Assembly: GCF_965138505.1 (NCBI RefSeq)
Contig: NZ_CBCSCO010000003.1
Location: forward strand, 372,001 to 436,000
DNA: 64,000 bases
Direction: 5' to 3'
Origin: Litorimonas haliclonae
Lineage (GTDB): Bacteria; Pseudomonadota; Alphaproteobacteria; Caulobacterales; Maricaulaceae
Shown here: positions 52,448-61,971 of the stretch, piece after piece
How the letters are laid out: each line of letters begins with the position of its first letter
Position numbering within the stretch: position 1 is the stretch's first letter
Notes under the pieces: model-generated
Told to the model about the DNA's origin: nothing
Databases searched by the model: none
What the model saw: only the letters and a program-made list of their open reading frames with translations
Position numbers and translations under genes: made by a program

Positions 52448-52885
52448 CTAACTATCTGTGGAATGATCAGGTATGGACTTCGCCGGCCAAGCCTCCCCGC
52501 GATCCAATAACATGGCTTCGAGACACTCTACTTTAGCCTTTAACTTCCCGTTCCCGGCAAATTCAAAGACCACCTGCCCGGCTCCTTCGGCCTCTTCTTT
52601 AAATGAACAAGAGAGGAGCACCAGAAAGGCCTCGCTATTTGTTTTATCTATGCCAGTACTCTGGACTCCCAAAACGCCATCAAACCGAAGCCCTGACAAT
52701 ATTCGGCTTGGTTTGTCCGTTTCACGCCGAAACCTTTGCAGTCCTAACGTCAGGCTCTTGGCCTTCTTGTCATACATGATCCCATGAACCCTAAGGATAG
52801 AGTCTTGCACCGCCCCCGCGATGACTGACAAGTCCTCTTGGCTCTCGGCTTTCAGGTTCAAATGTTTGGTGTTCTTACTCATCAT
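52448..52885 (-). CDS. DUF2948 family protein
   Basis: A 145-residue protein of unknown function. Family features are LNLKAESQEDLSVIAGAVQDSILRV, LGLQRFRRET, LRFDGVLGVQSTGI and VVFEFAGNGKLKAKVECLEAML. It starts 11 nt inside the end of murA, so it is probably translated with it. The murA-DUF2948 pair is conserved in alphaproteobacteria. Confidence 0.87.
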   Translation of the reverse strand: MMSKNTKHLNLKAESQEDLSVIAGAVQDSILRVHGIMYDKKAKSLTLGLQRFRRETDKPSRILSGLRFDGVLGVQSTGIDKTNSEAFLVLLSCSFKEEAEGAGQVVFEFAGNGKLKAKVECLEAMLLDRGEAWPAKSIPDHSTDS

Positions 52886-54143
52886 CCGGCATCCGTTCTA
52901 TTCTGGCTCCACATTGTCCAAGTTTTATTTCGATATGCTCGAAGCCTCGGTCAAGGTGATAGACGCGGCCAATATGCGTTTCGCCCTTTGCCGCCAAAGC
53001 GCAATTAATCAGCGACGCTGAGGCCCGTAGGTCTGTCGCCATCACAGGCGCGCCGTAAAGCTCCTTCACGCCGCGAACAATCGCCTCTCGCCCCTTAACT
53101 GTAATATCTGCGCCCATACGTACCAACTCGGGACAATGCATAAACCGATTTTCAAAAATGTTTTCTCTAATAATGGAAACGCCGTCCGCCAAACACATTA
53201 GCCCCATAAATTGCGCCTGAAGGTCTGTAGGAAATCCGGGATAGGCTTGTGTTTCGACATCAACCGCTTTGGGACGACCTCCGCCCCGCTCAATCAATAC
53301 GGTTGTTTCGTCCAGACTCACCTTACATCCCGCCTGGGCTATTAACGGCCACAACGAACCCAGGTGATCCGAACGGATATTTGTAAGCCTTACCGACCCA
53401 CCGGCGGTAGCTGCGGCAAGAGCGTAGGTCCCCGCCTCAATCCGGTCAGGCACGACGCTGTGCGAAACACCTGACAGGCTGGAGACCCCTTCTATCTTTA
53501 TCTCGGATCGTCCGGCTCCAAAAATCTTTGCGCCCATTGCGTTCAAACACTCTACCAGATCAACAATCTCCGGCTCGCGCGCGCAATTATTCAGAGTAGT
53601 TTCCCCATCAGCGAGAACAGCTGCTAAAATGGTATGCTCTGTCGCCCCAACACTGATGAAAGGAAAAGTGATATCCGCCCCTTTCAAACCGCCTTTTGCG
53701 GACGCGACCACATACCCCTTCTCAAGCTCGATTTTCGCGCCGAGCTGCTCAAAGGCCTTTAAATGTAAGTCAACCGGGCGGGCACCAATGGCGCATCCAC
53801 CGGGAAGCGATACACGCGCCTTGTGTTCGCGCGCCAAAAGCGGCCCCAAGACGTTGAATGAAGCCCGCATCTTTCTAACCAGGTCATAAGGTGCTTCTGT
53901 GCCCGAAAGTTCTTTAGCGTGGAGGGTCATTTTAGGGCCCGGCCCCTCTTCAACTTCCACGCCTAGATGCGCCAAGAGCTGCCCCATAAAGCGCGTATCT
54001 CTTAGCCGGGGCATATTGGGGAGCTCAACAGGCTGATCCGTTAGCAAGGAAACTGCCATCAATTTAATAGCAGAATTCTTCGCGCCGCTGATTGCGATTT
54101 CACCGTTGAGCGGAAATCCGCCATTTATGACAATTTTATCCAT
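52875..54143 (-). CDS. murA: UDP-N-acetylglucosamine 1-carboxyvinyltransferase
   Basis: A 422-residue enolpyruvyl transferase for the first committed step of peptidoglycan synthesis. It has GGFPLNGEIAISGAKNSAIKLMAV at the N-terminus, the active-site loop LPGGCAIGARPVDLH with the fosfomycin-reactive Cys, and AYPGFPTDLQAQFMGLM. The length is standard. It leads the transcript through DUF2948, UPF0262, phosphatase, infA, maf, rng and yacG, though a promoter may lie before infA (94-nt gap). Confidence 0.96.
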   Translation of the reverse strand: MDKIVINGGFPLNGEIAISGAKNSAIKLMAVSLLTDQPVELPNMPRLRDTRFMGQLLAHLGVEVEEGPGPKMTLHAKELSGTEAPYDLVRKMRASFNVLGPLLAREHKARVSLPGGCAIGARPVDLHLKAFEQLGAKIELEKGYVVASAKGGLKGADITFPFISVGATEHTILAAVLADGETTLNNCAREPEIVDLVECLNAMGAKIFGAGRSEIKIEGVSSLSGVSHSVVPDRIEAGTYALAAATAGGSVRLTNIRSDHLGSLWPLIAQAGCKVSLDETTVLIERGGGRPKAVDVETQAYPGFPTDLQAQFMGLMCLADGVSIIRENIFENRFMHCPELVRMGADITVKGREAIVRGVKELYGAPVMATDLRASASLINCALAAKGETHIGRVYHLDRGFEHIEIKLGQCGARIERMPDDE

Positions 54144-54237
54144 AGGGTATGTGCCTATTGAGTGACGATTTACAGCGCAAGGAGATTATCGCGCATAAAA
54201 CCTTATTCCAAAGAAATGAGGCTTCATTTGGTCAAGT

Positions 54238-54387
54238 CTATGACCCGGATTTGGTCTTATCATTTGGAGCAGCTTTTTTTCGTGCGGCCTGTTTTCGCCT
54301 ACGAAGATTATCCCGCAAGGTTTTTGCCAGACGCTCTTCCCGGCTCATAGTCTTGTCGGCGGATTTCTTTTTTGAGGAGTCGCTCAT
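54238..54387 (-). CDS. Small basic protein upstream of murA
   Basis: A 49-residue open frame with the central motif SREERLAKTLRDNLRRRKQAARKK. Short proteins with an EERLAxxLRxNLRRRK motif are commonly encoded just upstream of murA in alphaproteobacteria, which supports it as real. It is basic and lacks a membrane segment. Function unknown. Confidence 0.62.
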   Translation of the reverse strand: MSDSSKKKSADKTMSREERLAKTLRDNLRRRKQAARKKAAPNDKTKSGS

Positions 54388-54458
54388 AAAAATGCCTTAC
54401 AGGCTCACAAATCAGCCTGCAAGCCTAGCCCTATTATAGAAACATTCTCTTATTGAGC

Positions 54459-54941
54459 TCACTGAGCGACAGACGTGGCCGAACCGACATCAAGCAACGG
54501 CGCCGCGTCAATGTTGCCAGCTCCAAGAATAGAGGATAATTGCTTGAGGACTAACACAATCTGCTCTTGTTCTTCTTCTCTAATATTCTCGAATTGTTTT
54601 TCGAAACGCCTCTGGAGGATGTCGGGCGCCTTAAATAATGTCTCACTCCCTAGCTCGGTGAGAGAAATCGTCTGGCTGCGTTTATCCTTGGAACTTACTT
54701 CGCGTTTCACGAGGCCGGCTTTTCTAAGTTTTTCAGTCAGCGTGCTAACCGTCGCATGAGCCAAGGACATGTTCTTGGCAATCTCTCCTGGAGTCATAAA
54801 TTGTTTTGACTTCAAAAGTTGGAGTAAAATGAACTGTGATGGATTTAAACTCGTTTGCTTTGCAAGCGCGCGCGAATCAATCTCGACGGCCAGAAATATC
54901 TGCCTCAGAGAAATCAGCGCATCTTCAGAACGTGACGGCAT
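54459..54941 (-). CDS. MarR-family transcriptional regulator
   Basis: A 160-residue winged-helix protein. The HTH is in FMTPGEIAKNMSLAHATVSTLTEKLRKAGLVKRE with the wing SSKDKRSQTISLTELG; long dimerisation helices surround it. It follows the BCCT transporter gene by 25 nt on the same strand, so it may regulate osmolyte uptake. Its ligand is unknown. Confidence 0.88.
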   Translation of the reverse strand: MPSRSEDALISLRQIFLAVEIDSRALAKQTSLNPSQFILLQLLKSKQFMTPGEIAKNMSLAHATVSTLTEKLRKAGLVKREVSSKDKRSQTISLTELGSETLFKAPDILQRRFEKQFENIREEEQEQIVLVLKQLSSILGAGNIDAAPLLDVGSATSVAQ

Positions 54942-54966
54942 AATTGTGTAAAATAGACTTCACTGT

Positions 54967-56598
54967 TTAACTTTCAACTTCTTTAGTCTCGAAAGAGTTA
55001 AGCGCAACCGCGCTATCTTCGGATAACCCTCGATAGAGACTATAACAACAAACTAAAATCACAAAAGCAAAAGGAAGGCCCGCAGTAATTGCCCCTGCCT
55101 GAATGGACGTCAGAGCTTTTGTTCCTCCTCCGACCAAAAGTACAATTGCCACTAACCCCTCTACAGAGGCCCAGAAAACACGCTGCGGAACAGGTACGGC
55201 AAGCTTTCCTCCCGCCGTAATGTTATCAATCACAAGTGAACCAGAATCAGATGATGTCACGAAAAACACAATCAAGAGCAGGATAGCCACGAAAGAGGAT
55301 ATTTCTGAAAAGGGCAAACTGTCCAACATTTGAAAAAGAGTTAGAGAAATATCTGAAATACCATCCGGTAATTCTCCGATATTCTCATCTATCTGTTTGA
55401 TCGCGGTCGTTCCAAAGGCCGTAAACCATCCAATTGCGACCAACATGGGGACGCCAAGCACCGCAAGTAAAAACTCTCTTATAGTCCGCCCTTTAGACAC
55501 TCTGGCGATAAACATACCGACAAAAGGCGACCACGAGACCCACCACGCCCAATAAAAAATAGTCCACCCATGGTAAAAAGTTTCATCTTCGCGGCCGAAG
55601 ATATTACTCAACCGAGGTGTGTCTTTGACGTAATTCACCGCGTTTAACCCGAAACCTTTGAATATTTCCAAGGTTGGTCCGGCAGAAACAACAAATAAAA
55701 ACAAGAGTACGGCAATCACAATATTGATATTACTCAGAAGTTTGATGCCGCCGTCCAGCCCTCGGATAACTGACACAATCGCGAGTCCCGTAATGCACAC
55801 GATCAAAATGATTTGAGTATTTAGGGAATTCTCAACGCCAAACAAAAAATGCAAGCCAGTCGCAGCCTGTTTCGCTCCAAGGCCGAGAGATGTTGCTAGT
55901 CCAAACAAAGTGGCCAGCACCGCAAGCAAATCAATGATATGGCCGGGCCACCCCCAAATTCTATCCCCGAATATGGGATAAAACGCGGATCGAATGGTGA
56001 GTGGCAGCTTTTTATTATAAGCGAAGAAGGCCAAAGACATCCCTACGACCGCATAAACAGCCCATGGCGATAAAGCCCAATGAAAAATTGTACTGCTAAA
56101 TGCCAGTCTCTTGGCTTCCGGCGTCATGGCCTCGACATTTAGGGGCGTTCCGAACCAGTCCGTATAATAAGCCATCGGCTCGGCCGCGCCGTAGAAAAGT
56201 AGCCCGATACCGACACCAGCCGAAAACAACATGGAGAGCCAGGACAATAAACCATATTCTGGTTTTGCAGACTCACCGCCGAAGCGAATTTTTCCGAACT
56301 TTGAGAATGCAATAAATAAACAAAACAGAATTGCCACATTTGTGGTCAGCATGAAGAACCAATCAAAGTTCTCAAGCGTCCAGTTCTTTGCCCCAATTAA
56401 AAGGTCGCCTGCTCTAGTCGGAAAAATTAACGCAAAAGAGATGAACAGCAAAATAGACGCCGCAGAGATAAAAAACACCGGATTATGCAAATCCATTCCC
56501 AATAACTGAACGTTGTCCTGTCCGGTTTCATATTCCGTATCATAGGAAATGAGCCCGGCAGGTTCGGTATTGAGTTCGGGCAAACTATTCTCTTCCAT
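54967..56598 (-). CDS. BCCT family osmolyte transporter
   Basis: A 543-residue betaine/carnitine/choline-type transporter with about 12 helices. The family signature is in HGWTIFYWAWWVSWSPFVGMFIARVSKGRTIREF, with FSAGVGIGLLFYGAAEPM earlier for the substrate-binding helix. Glycine betaine or a related compound such as DMSP is the likely substrate, driven by Na+. ATG 56598 was chosen; it is 2 nt after the sulfotransferase stop, whereas longer starts run into that gene. Confidence 0.92.
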   Translation of the reverse strand: MEENSLPELNTEPAGLISYDTEYETGQDNVQLLGMDLHNPVFFISAASILLFISFALIFPTRAGDLLIGAKNWTLENFDWFFMLTTNVAILFCLFIAFSKFGKIRFGGESAKPEYGLLSWLSMLFSAGVGIGLLFYGAAEPMAYYTDWFGTPLNVEAMTPEAKRLAFSSTIFHWALSPWAVYAVVGMSLAFFAYNKKLPLTIRSAFYPIFGDRIWGWPGHIIDLLAVLATLFGLATSLGLGAKQAATGLHFLFGVENSLNTQIILIVCITGLAIVSVIRGLDGGIKLLSNINIVIAVLLFLFVVSAGPTLEIFKGFGLNAVNYVKDTPRLSNIFGREDETFYHGWTIFYWAWWVSWSPFVGMFIARVSKGRTIREFLLAVLGVPMLVAIGWFTAFGTTAIKQIDENIGELPDGISDISLTLFQMLDSLPFSEISSFVAILLLIVFFVTSSDSGSLVIDNITAGGKLAVPVPQRVFWASVEGLVAIVLLVGGGTKALTSIQAGAITAGLPFAFVILVCCYSLYRGLSEDSAVALNSFETKEVES

Positions 56599-56600
56599 AT

Positions 56601-58607
56601 CTAGCGGTACTCCGTCAGGGCTTGGCCCAATGCGTTTTTCAGGGGCGACAACCATGGCTCGAAATGCCTCCATTGCTCTAGCCCGGAGGTGTAGATGGGT
56701 TGACGAACCTGCTCAGAACTAGCGGTCCTGACCGATCTGTCGGTTTCATAAAAGCTGAGACACTCCTTTTCAAAGGGTAAGCCACAGAATTCAAGTAAAC
56801 GTCTCACCTGAACTTCTGTATCAGTCACCACGTCCTCATAGTGAACCCGAAGAACTTTTTCGGGCAGGACGTCGTCCCAATGCCGCATCAGGCCAATATA
56901 ATCCCGGTAATATGTTCCGACTTCCTCAAGTCCATAAGTGAACTCCTGCCCCTCTGCAAAGAGTTGTTTGAAGCCACTAAAACAACACGCCATCGGGTGA
57001 CGCCTGGCATCAATAATTTTTGCCTGAGGCAGGATGAGTGAAATGAGACCTATATGCCGGAAATTATTCGGCATTTTATCAATAAAGAACGGCGCCCCCT
57101 TGCGGTGATATTTGGTATCTTCGATATAGGCCCGGCCAAATTCCTCAAACTGCTTAGCGCTTAAGTCGTGGAGGTTAGCGGGATAATGCGAGCTTTCGGT
57201 CGAAGTCCCCCTGCCCCGCAGGCGATGCGCTAGTGACAGTATATTCGGGAGTTCCTGCGTTCCGTCCACTTGGCTATGAGAAGCCAAAATTTGTTCCAAT
57301 AGTGTCGAGCCTGCACGTGGCAAGCCGACAATAAAAATGGGATCAGGCGCTTCATGGCCGCGCGCCTCGTCCGCGTTAAATAAATCCGGTGTGCAAATCT
57401 CGATCTGGGCCTGAAGTTCTTTCGTCATAATTTCAGGTTTATAACGGGTTTGCAGAGTTTTCAGGCTGTTGCCCCGTTCATAAAACTCAAACGCCCCCTC
57501 ATAATCCTCTTTGTCCTCAAGCGCTTTGGCGAGCGCAAAGCACAGAAAAATTCGGTTTTGATGAGACAGTCCCGTTTGACTCTCAATTTTACGCATCGAG
57601 CTGATTTCATCGTCAGAAAATTTGTAGGTTTTAAGATTGGCTAGCGCGTAATAGGCATCCCCGTGATCCGGTTTGGCCCGATAGGCCGCCTGATAGCTGG
57701 CAATGGCCTCGTCTTGGCGACCATAGGTTTTTAGAGCATGGCCTTTAGAGGTCAGTGTGGCAGGATCATTTGGTATTTTTTCCAATACGTTATCGAACAA
57801 TTCGAAAGCTTGTTCATATTCGCCGGCCTGCATCCGGTCGAGAGCGTAATGGGACTGAAACAGCGGATTATTGGGCTGGTTATCATATAAATACTTAACG
57901 TTGTCATGCGCCGTCTCAAACTTTTGCTGCTTACGTAAAATGTCGATGTAATCCAGCCGAGCCTGAATATTATCCGGAGAGAACTCCACAGCGCTTTGAA
58001 GCAAAAATTCAGCATCTGTCATGACGCCGAACCGTTTTCCTATCTCGGCGAGAAGACGCATCCCTTCGACGTGACGAGGGTTATGCTGCATAAATTGACG
58101 ACAGATCTTTTCAGCTTTCAGAATTTTACCTTCGTGCATATAATTCACAACGGCGAGCAAATGTTTTGGAAGGGACTGAAAATATTGCCTTTGTTGTCGG
58201 GCCGCCTGAGCCTCTTCTAAACGGCCAAAACCTTCAAGTATTTTGACCTGAAAATCCCAACTCGCAAGTAGAGCTGGATTTAACTGGGTAGCATATTGAT
58301 AGGCCTTGAGCGCCTCCGCCAAGTCGTTTCTGTCGCGATGAAGGTGAGCTTTTTCTTGGAAGCCCCGGCCATATTCCGGCGAGAGGCTAAGCAAGTGATC
58401 CAAATTAAGACCAGCCTGGTCAAAATTGCCAAGATGTCTTTCGCAAACAGCCAACATATATAGGCCGTCTTGGCTATCGGATGCCTCGTTCAAAACCAAT
58501 TTCAATAAGGTTTGGGCTGATCCGAAATCGCCCTGCTGCATATGAGCCTTGGCGGTCTCCAACTGATCTGTGAAAGGCTCCACGTCAGACACATCTCTTC
58601 CTGTCAT
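56601..58607 (-). CDS. TPR repeat protein with C-terminal sulfotransferase domain
   Basis: A 668-residue protein. The first ~390 residues are tetratricopeptide repeats, for example AKAHMQQGDFGSAQTLLKL and FDNVLEKIPNDPATLTSKGHALKTYGRQDEA. The C-terminal ~260 residues are a sulfotransferase with the PAPS 5'-phosphosulfate loop FIVGLPRAGSTLLEQIL and the KIIDARRHPMACCFS segment. It would transfer sulfate from PAPS to an acceptor held by the TPR part; the acceptor is unknown. ATG 58607 was chosen. It lies between a TonB receptor gene and the BCCT gene, and such TPR-sulfotransferases commonly adjoin TonB receptors in marine alphaproteobacteria. Confidence 0.87.
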   Translation of the reverse strand: MTGRDVSDVEPFTDQLETAKAHMQQGDFGSAQTLLKLVLNEASDSQDGLYMLAVCERHLGNFDQAGLNLDHLLSLSPEYGRGFQEKAHLHRDRNDLAEALKAYQYATQLNPALLASWDFQVKILEGFGRLEEAQAARQQRQYFQSLPKHLLAVVNYMHEGKILKAEKICRQFMQHNPRHVEGMRLLAEIGKRFGVMTDAEFLLQSAVEFSPDNIQARLDYIDILRKQQKFETAHDNVKYLYDNQPNNPLFQSHYALDRMQAGEYEQAFELFDNVLEKIPNDPATLTSKGHALKTYGRQDEAIASYQAAYRAKPDHGDAYYALANLKTYKFSDDEISSMRKIESQTGLSHQNRIFLCFALAKALEDKEDYEGAFEFYERGNSLKTLQTRYKPEIMTKELQAQIEICTPDLFNADEARGHEAPDPIFIVGLPRAGSTLLEQILASHSQVDGTQELPNILSLAHRLRGRGTSTESSHYPANLHDLSAKQFEEFGRAYIEDTKYHRKGAPFFIDKMPNNFRHIGLISLILPQAKIIDARRHPMACCFSGFKQLFAEGQEFTYGLEEVGTYYRDYIGLMRHWDDVLPEKVLRVHYEDVVTDTEVQVRRLLEFCGLPFEKECLSFYETDRSVRTASSEQVRQPIYTSGLEQWRHFEPWLSPLKNALGQALTEYR

Positions 58608-58682
58608 TAAAAGAAGAGTGCCCTGCCAAGCAGAGCACTCCTCCAAGTCTTACTATTCCTTGTCTTACGACGTCTGGCAGAT

Positions 58683-61340
58683 CTATTCAAATCGTACCGA
58701 GAAGCGAGCCCCGTAAGTCCTAGGACGCGCTACCACATGGCGCTGGACATCAAAGTTAAAGAAGCCAGAGGTCGCCGCCACATCATTTGTCAGGTTATTG
58801 ACGAATAATTCAGCTGACCAGCCATCTTTGGCCACGCCCATAGAGGTCCCCAAAAGGAAGTAGCTATCCAGAGTATCGCGGTTGATCTCGATGATATCCG
58901 TTGTCTGTTCAGCTGAGTAAACACCGTTCGCCTGAACATGAGCCTGATATTCCGTTGATAAGTCCCACGTATAACGCGCCGTCAAATTGCCCTGAAAACT
59001 AGGTGCAAAGGCAAGTTCGCCGCCTTCTACCACATCATCGGTAGGCGTAATAACGTCGGTGATTTCCGTATCCAGAATTGACACAGCGCCATTAATTGTG
59101 AGGCCTTGAATAGCATCCGGAGCATATTGAAAATCCGCTTCTACGCCGTAAATCCGAGCGTCGGCCGCATTATCAGAGAAAAAGAGGTTGGTAATACTCG
59201 GGTCAAAAATCGTTGTTTGAAGATCACTGATATCAACATAGAAAGCACTGCCGTTAAAGCGCAGTTGATTTCCGGCCAAAGTCGTCTTCCAACCCAGTTC
59301 ATAGTTCTTGACCTCATCCGTATCCACTTCAAACGGAACCGTGAAATTCACGCTGCCATTCGGACCAGTTTGAACCGCTCCGCCAGGTCTGTTCAGGAGG
59401 CCGGGGCGGAAGCCTTCGGAGTATGTCCCGTAGAATAGCAAATCAGAGTTTGGCTCATAGCTCGCTGTCCCTTTAAAGATAACACCACTTGTGGAGGCCG
59501 TATCTGGCGCTGACAACGCGTTGAAGACCTGTTGGGCCTGCGATGAAGATAATCCGGCATCCATGATGTCCTGAACGGATTGGCCGGCCGTGAAGGTTTG
59601 ACGCAAGGAGTCGTCGCAACTCCCGATAAAGGTATAGGATCCGTCACCATCATATTGGTCACTGATGTCCGTCCCGAAGGCGTTTTCGTCGACGCCGCTG
59701 CTATTACAGAACGTAGCGTTGGCACTGCCTTCAATATCGACATCGATATCGTAGTAGCGCGCGCCAACTGTCAGAGACAGTTTCTCGGTGAGGTCAAATG
59801 TTCCCTCACCGAACACGCCATATTGCTCGTCCGTACGGCGAATATCATTTCTGAAAACGGTCGCATCCGGAAAAGCTCCGCGGTCTGTCGCAAAAGACGG
59901 GGCGGGTTGAGCGAAGTTGTCGACGGCTGTCGCGCCAAACGCGACGCCCGGCGCTGTAGAGCCTAAATATTGGAAATCATTGCGTTCTTCTAAAACAAGG
60001 TCGCTATAGAAACCCCCGGCCGTTGCCCGCAGGCGTTTTTCAGCAGGCGTATTAAACCGCAATTCCTGTGTGAACACTTCTGTATTGGAAACGGAAACGG
60101 TTTGCGATGTTGGTGGCTGACAGGTCCCGCTTGGAGCTGCGGTTCCAGGGTAGCTGACGGATCCATCACACACATAATACGGCAAATATTGGGCTACGAA
60201 GGAATAGTCCGTATAATCCGCGATTTGGTTGGTGTTTCGATCCGTAAAGGCCCCGGTATAAAGCGCCTCTAGCGCGCCGAGACGGCCTTCTACCGTGTAG
60301 CTGATATTCGTGTAATCGTCCTGGAGGTCATCCGGCGTAAACCGTTCAATTTCATAATCGTCCAGCGTCGGATCGGTAAAGAAAGTCCCTTCTGTCTCTA
60401 GCTCCTGACGTCCGACCTGCACAGAGGCCTTCCAATCCGGGTTAAATTCGTAAAGCGCGCTGGCCCGAAACCCTGTATAATTTGTATCGTTGAAGTCCTC
60501 TTCTACAAACTCATCATTGGTATCCGTCAAGAATGTGACGCCGCTTAGGTCAGATTGAGACTGAAAACCAGCACGCAAGGCCCCAACAGGGACTCCGTTG
60601 GCGCGAACTGTGCCTTCCGGTCTAAATCGGCCAGTTATAGGCGTTCCAGTAGAGCCGCCACCCAAAGTCGTGCGCGTCCCTAGAACGTTATCAATATAGC
60701 CGCCCTGATTATCATTATAGAATACACCGCGAAGAGCGAATTTATCCGATACAGGCACATTGATTACGGCTTCAACTTTCTCGCTCATTTCGGCGCCTTC
60801 AGTGAATGAGACTCCGAAATTAGCACTCGCTTCGTAAACTCCAAGTTTGGGCTTATTTGTAATGAGCCGCACCGTACCGGCCTGAGAACTCGCTCCAAAC
60901 AAAGTGCCTTGGGGGCCGGAAAGAACTTCAACGCGTTCCAAGTCGGCAGCGTACACATCTAAGTTACGTCCTGGCTGCGAAACAGGCTGCTCGTCTAAAT
61001 AAAGCGCCACGTTAGGGGCCAAGCCCGCGACACCTGCAATTGTGTTAGCAGGAGTCGTGGAGGCCAAGCCGCGAATATAAATAGTGTTTTGTCCTGGCCC
61101 GTTACCGCCGGACGTGACGCCAGGAAGTTGAATCAAATAATCTGTGAAAACATCAACGCCTAGCTCTTCTAGAGTCGAATTATCGAGCGCAGAAACTGTG
61201 ACCGGAATGTCCTGAGCGCTCTCAGACCGTTTTGTCGCTGTAACGATTACTTCATCCTTCAACTGAGCGACAGCCATTTGCGAAGACCCTGCGGCAATTA
61301 ATGCTCCAATAGCGGCACTACTTAAAATACTTCTTTTCAC
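58683..61340 (-). CDS. TonB-dependent outer-membrane receptor
   Basis: An 885-residue receptor. A signal peptide (cleavage near MAVAQ) is followed by a TonB box-like DEVIVTATKR, a plug domain with ITNKPKL and LERVEVLSGPQGTLFG, and a 22-strand barrel ending in the aromatic-terminated FSVRFE. Two loop Cys pairs are visible (YVCDG/SGTCQPP and TFCNSS/IGSCDDS) that could form disulfides. The start is GTG with a strong AAGGAG 8 nt upstream. Substrate unknown. It precedes the TPR-sulfotransferase on the same strand. Confidence 0.92.
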   Translation of the reverse strand: MKRSILSSAAIGALIAAGSSQMAVAQLKDEVIVTATKRSESAQDIPVTVSALDNSTLEELGVDVFTDYLIQLPGVTSGGNGPGQNTIYIRGLASTTPANTIAGVAGLAPNVALYLDEQPVSQPGRNLDVYAADLERVEVLSGPQGTLFGASSQAGTVRLITNKPKLGVYEASANFGVSFTEGAEMSEKVEAVINVPVSDKFALRGVFYNDNQGGYIDNVLGTRTTLGGGSTGTPITGRFRPEGTVRANGVPVGALRAGFQSQSDLSGVTFLTDTNDEFVEEDFNDTNYTGFRASALYEFNPDWKASVQVGRQELETEGTFFTDPTLDDYEIERFTPDDLQDDYTNISYTVEGRLGALEALYTGAFTDRNTNQIADYTDYSFVAQYLPYYVCDGSVSYPGTAAPSGTCQPPTSQTVSVSNTEVFTQELRFNTPAEKRLRATAGGFYSDLVLEERNDFQYLGSTAPGVAFGATAVDNFAQPAPSFATDRGAFPDATVFRNDIRRTDEQYGVFGEGTFDLTEKLSLTVGARYYDIDVDIEGSANATFCNSSGVDENAFGTDISDQYDGDGSYTFIGSCDDSLRQTFTAGQSVQDIMDAGLSSSQAQQVFNALSAPDTASTSGVIFKGTASYEPNSDLLFYGTYSEGFRPGLLNRPGGAVQTGPNGSVNFTVPFEVDTDEVKNYELGWKTTLAGNQLRFNGSAFYVDISDLQTTIFDPSITNLFFSDNAADARIYGVEADFQYAPDAIQGLTINGAVSILDTEITDVITPTDDVVEGGELAFAPSFQGNLTARYTWDLSTEYQAHVQANGVYSAEQTTDIIEINRDTLDSYFLLGTSMGVAKDGWSAELFVNNLTNDVAATSGFFNFDVQRHVVARPRTYGARFSVRFE

Positions 61341-61489
61341 GTAACGAACTCCTTCATTGTTCGGAATAGTTGATTCATCTGGTCAGGAAATATTGGCCCT
61401 GATGACCTCGGTAATGATGTGACAGGCAAAGCTAGGAGGCTTGCGTCAGGCACCAAATTTAAAATTGATGAAAGTCTTATAGGAAGTTA

Positions 61490-61504
61490 TTTCGAAAAAC
61501 GAAA
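61490..61504. promoter_or_regulatory. TTTCG-AAAAA-CGAAA inverted repeat before the TonB receptor gene
   Basis: A perfect 5-bp inverted repeat with a 5-bp spacer, about 150 bp upstream of the receptor start. It is the most symmetrical element in the gap and may be a regulator site. There is no direct evidence for binding. Confidence 0.3.
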
Positions 61505-61643
61505 CAGTTAACTTGCAACTAGAAGGCACAAATCAGAGATATCAGCCTTAAAACAGGTGGCGTTAGAGAAAGTTTGGCAAAAAAGGCCCCAAAAAAGGTA
61601 AGTTTTGAGACAATACGTCACGCAGGCCAAATACTGAGGAAGC

Positions 61644-61674
61644 GATTCGATATAAGGTTTGGATTCGATATAAG
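61644..61674. repeat. Tandem 13-bp direct repeat, period 18
   Basis: GATTCGATATAAG occurs at 61644-61656 and 61662-61674, about 75 bp upstream of tRNA-Thr. The 18-bp period and short length suggest either a small duplication or paired binding sites. Confidence 0.45.
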
Positions 61675-61749
61675 TTTTATGAGTTGGAACCCGTAAAGGG
61701 TCTTTTCAATTGTGCGGCTCTGCGTTATAGGCCGCGCTTCCGGTTTAAC

Positions 61750-61824
61750 GCCGCGGTAGCTCAGTGGTAGAGCGCATCATTGGTAATGATGAGGTCGGGA
61801 GTTCAATTCTCCCTCGCGGCACCA
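61750..61824 (+). tRNA. tRNA-Thr (anticodon GGT)
   Basis: A 75-nt plus-strand cloverleaf. The acceptor GCCGCGG pairs with TCGCGGC (last pair G-U), the anticodon stem CATCA/TGATG holds TTGGTAA with anticodon GGT, the T-arm GGGAG/CTCCC holds TTCAATT, and CCA is encoded. Confidence 0.95.
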
Positions 61825-61971
61825 GCCTCCCATTCTTTACACTCTATTAGTGCTGTTTTCCTTTTTCGGACATTATTGGCGACCTTCAGCTCTAGGCGAC
61901 GACTTGTTAACGACATTTTGTCTTTTCCGTTCCTATTATTCCTAAATTTTAGAGAGAATGGGGCGTTTTGG

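Larger units (their letters stand above)
61341..61749. other. Intergenic region between the TonB receptor and tRNA-Thr
   Basis: This 409-bp gap holds no gene. It contains the ribosome site of the receptor near 61350, an imperfect operator-like palindrome at 61490-61504, and two copies of a 13-bp direct repeat at 61644-61656 and 61662-61674 (period 18). The remainder should hold promoters for the receptor on one side and the tRNA on the other. Confidence 0.6.
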
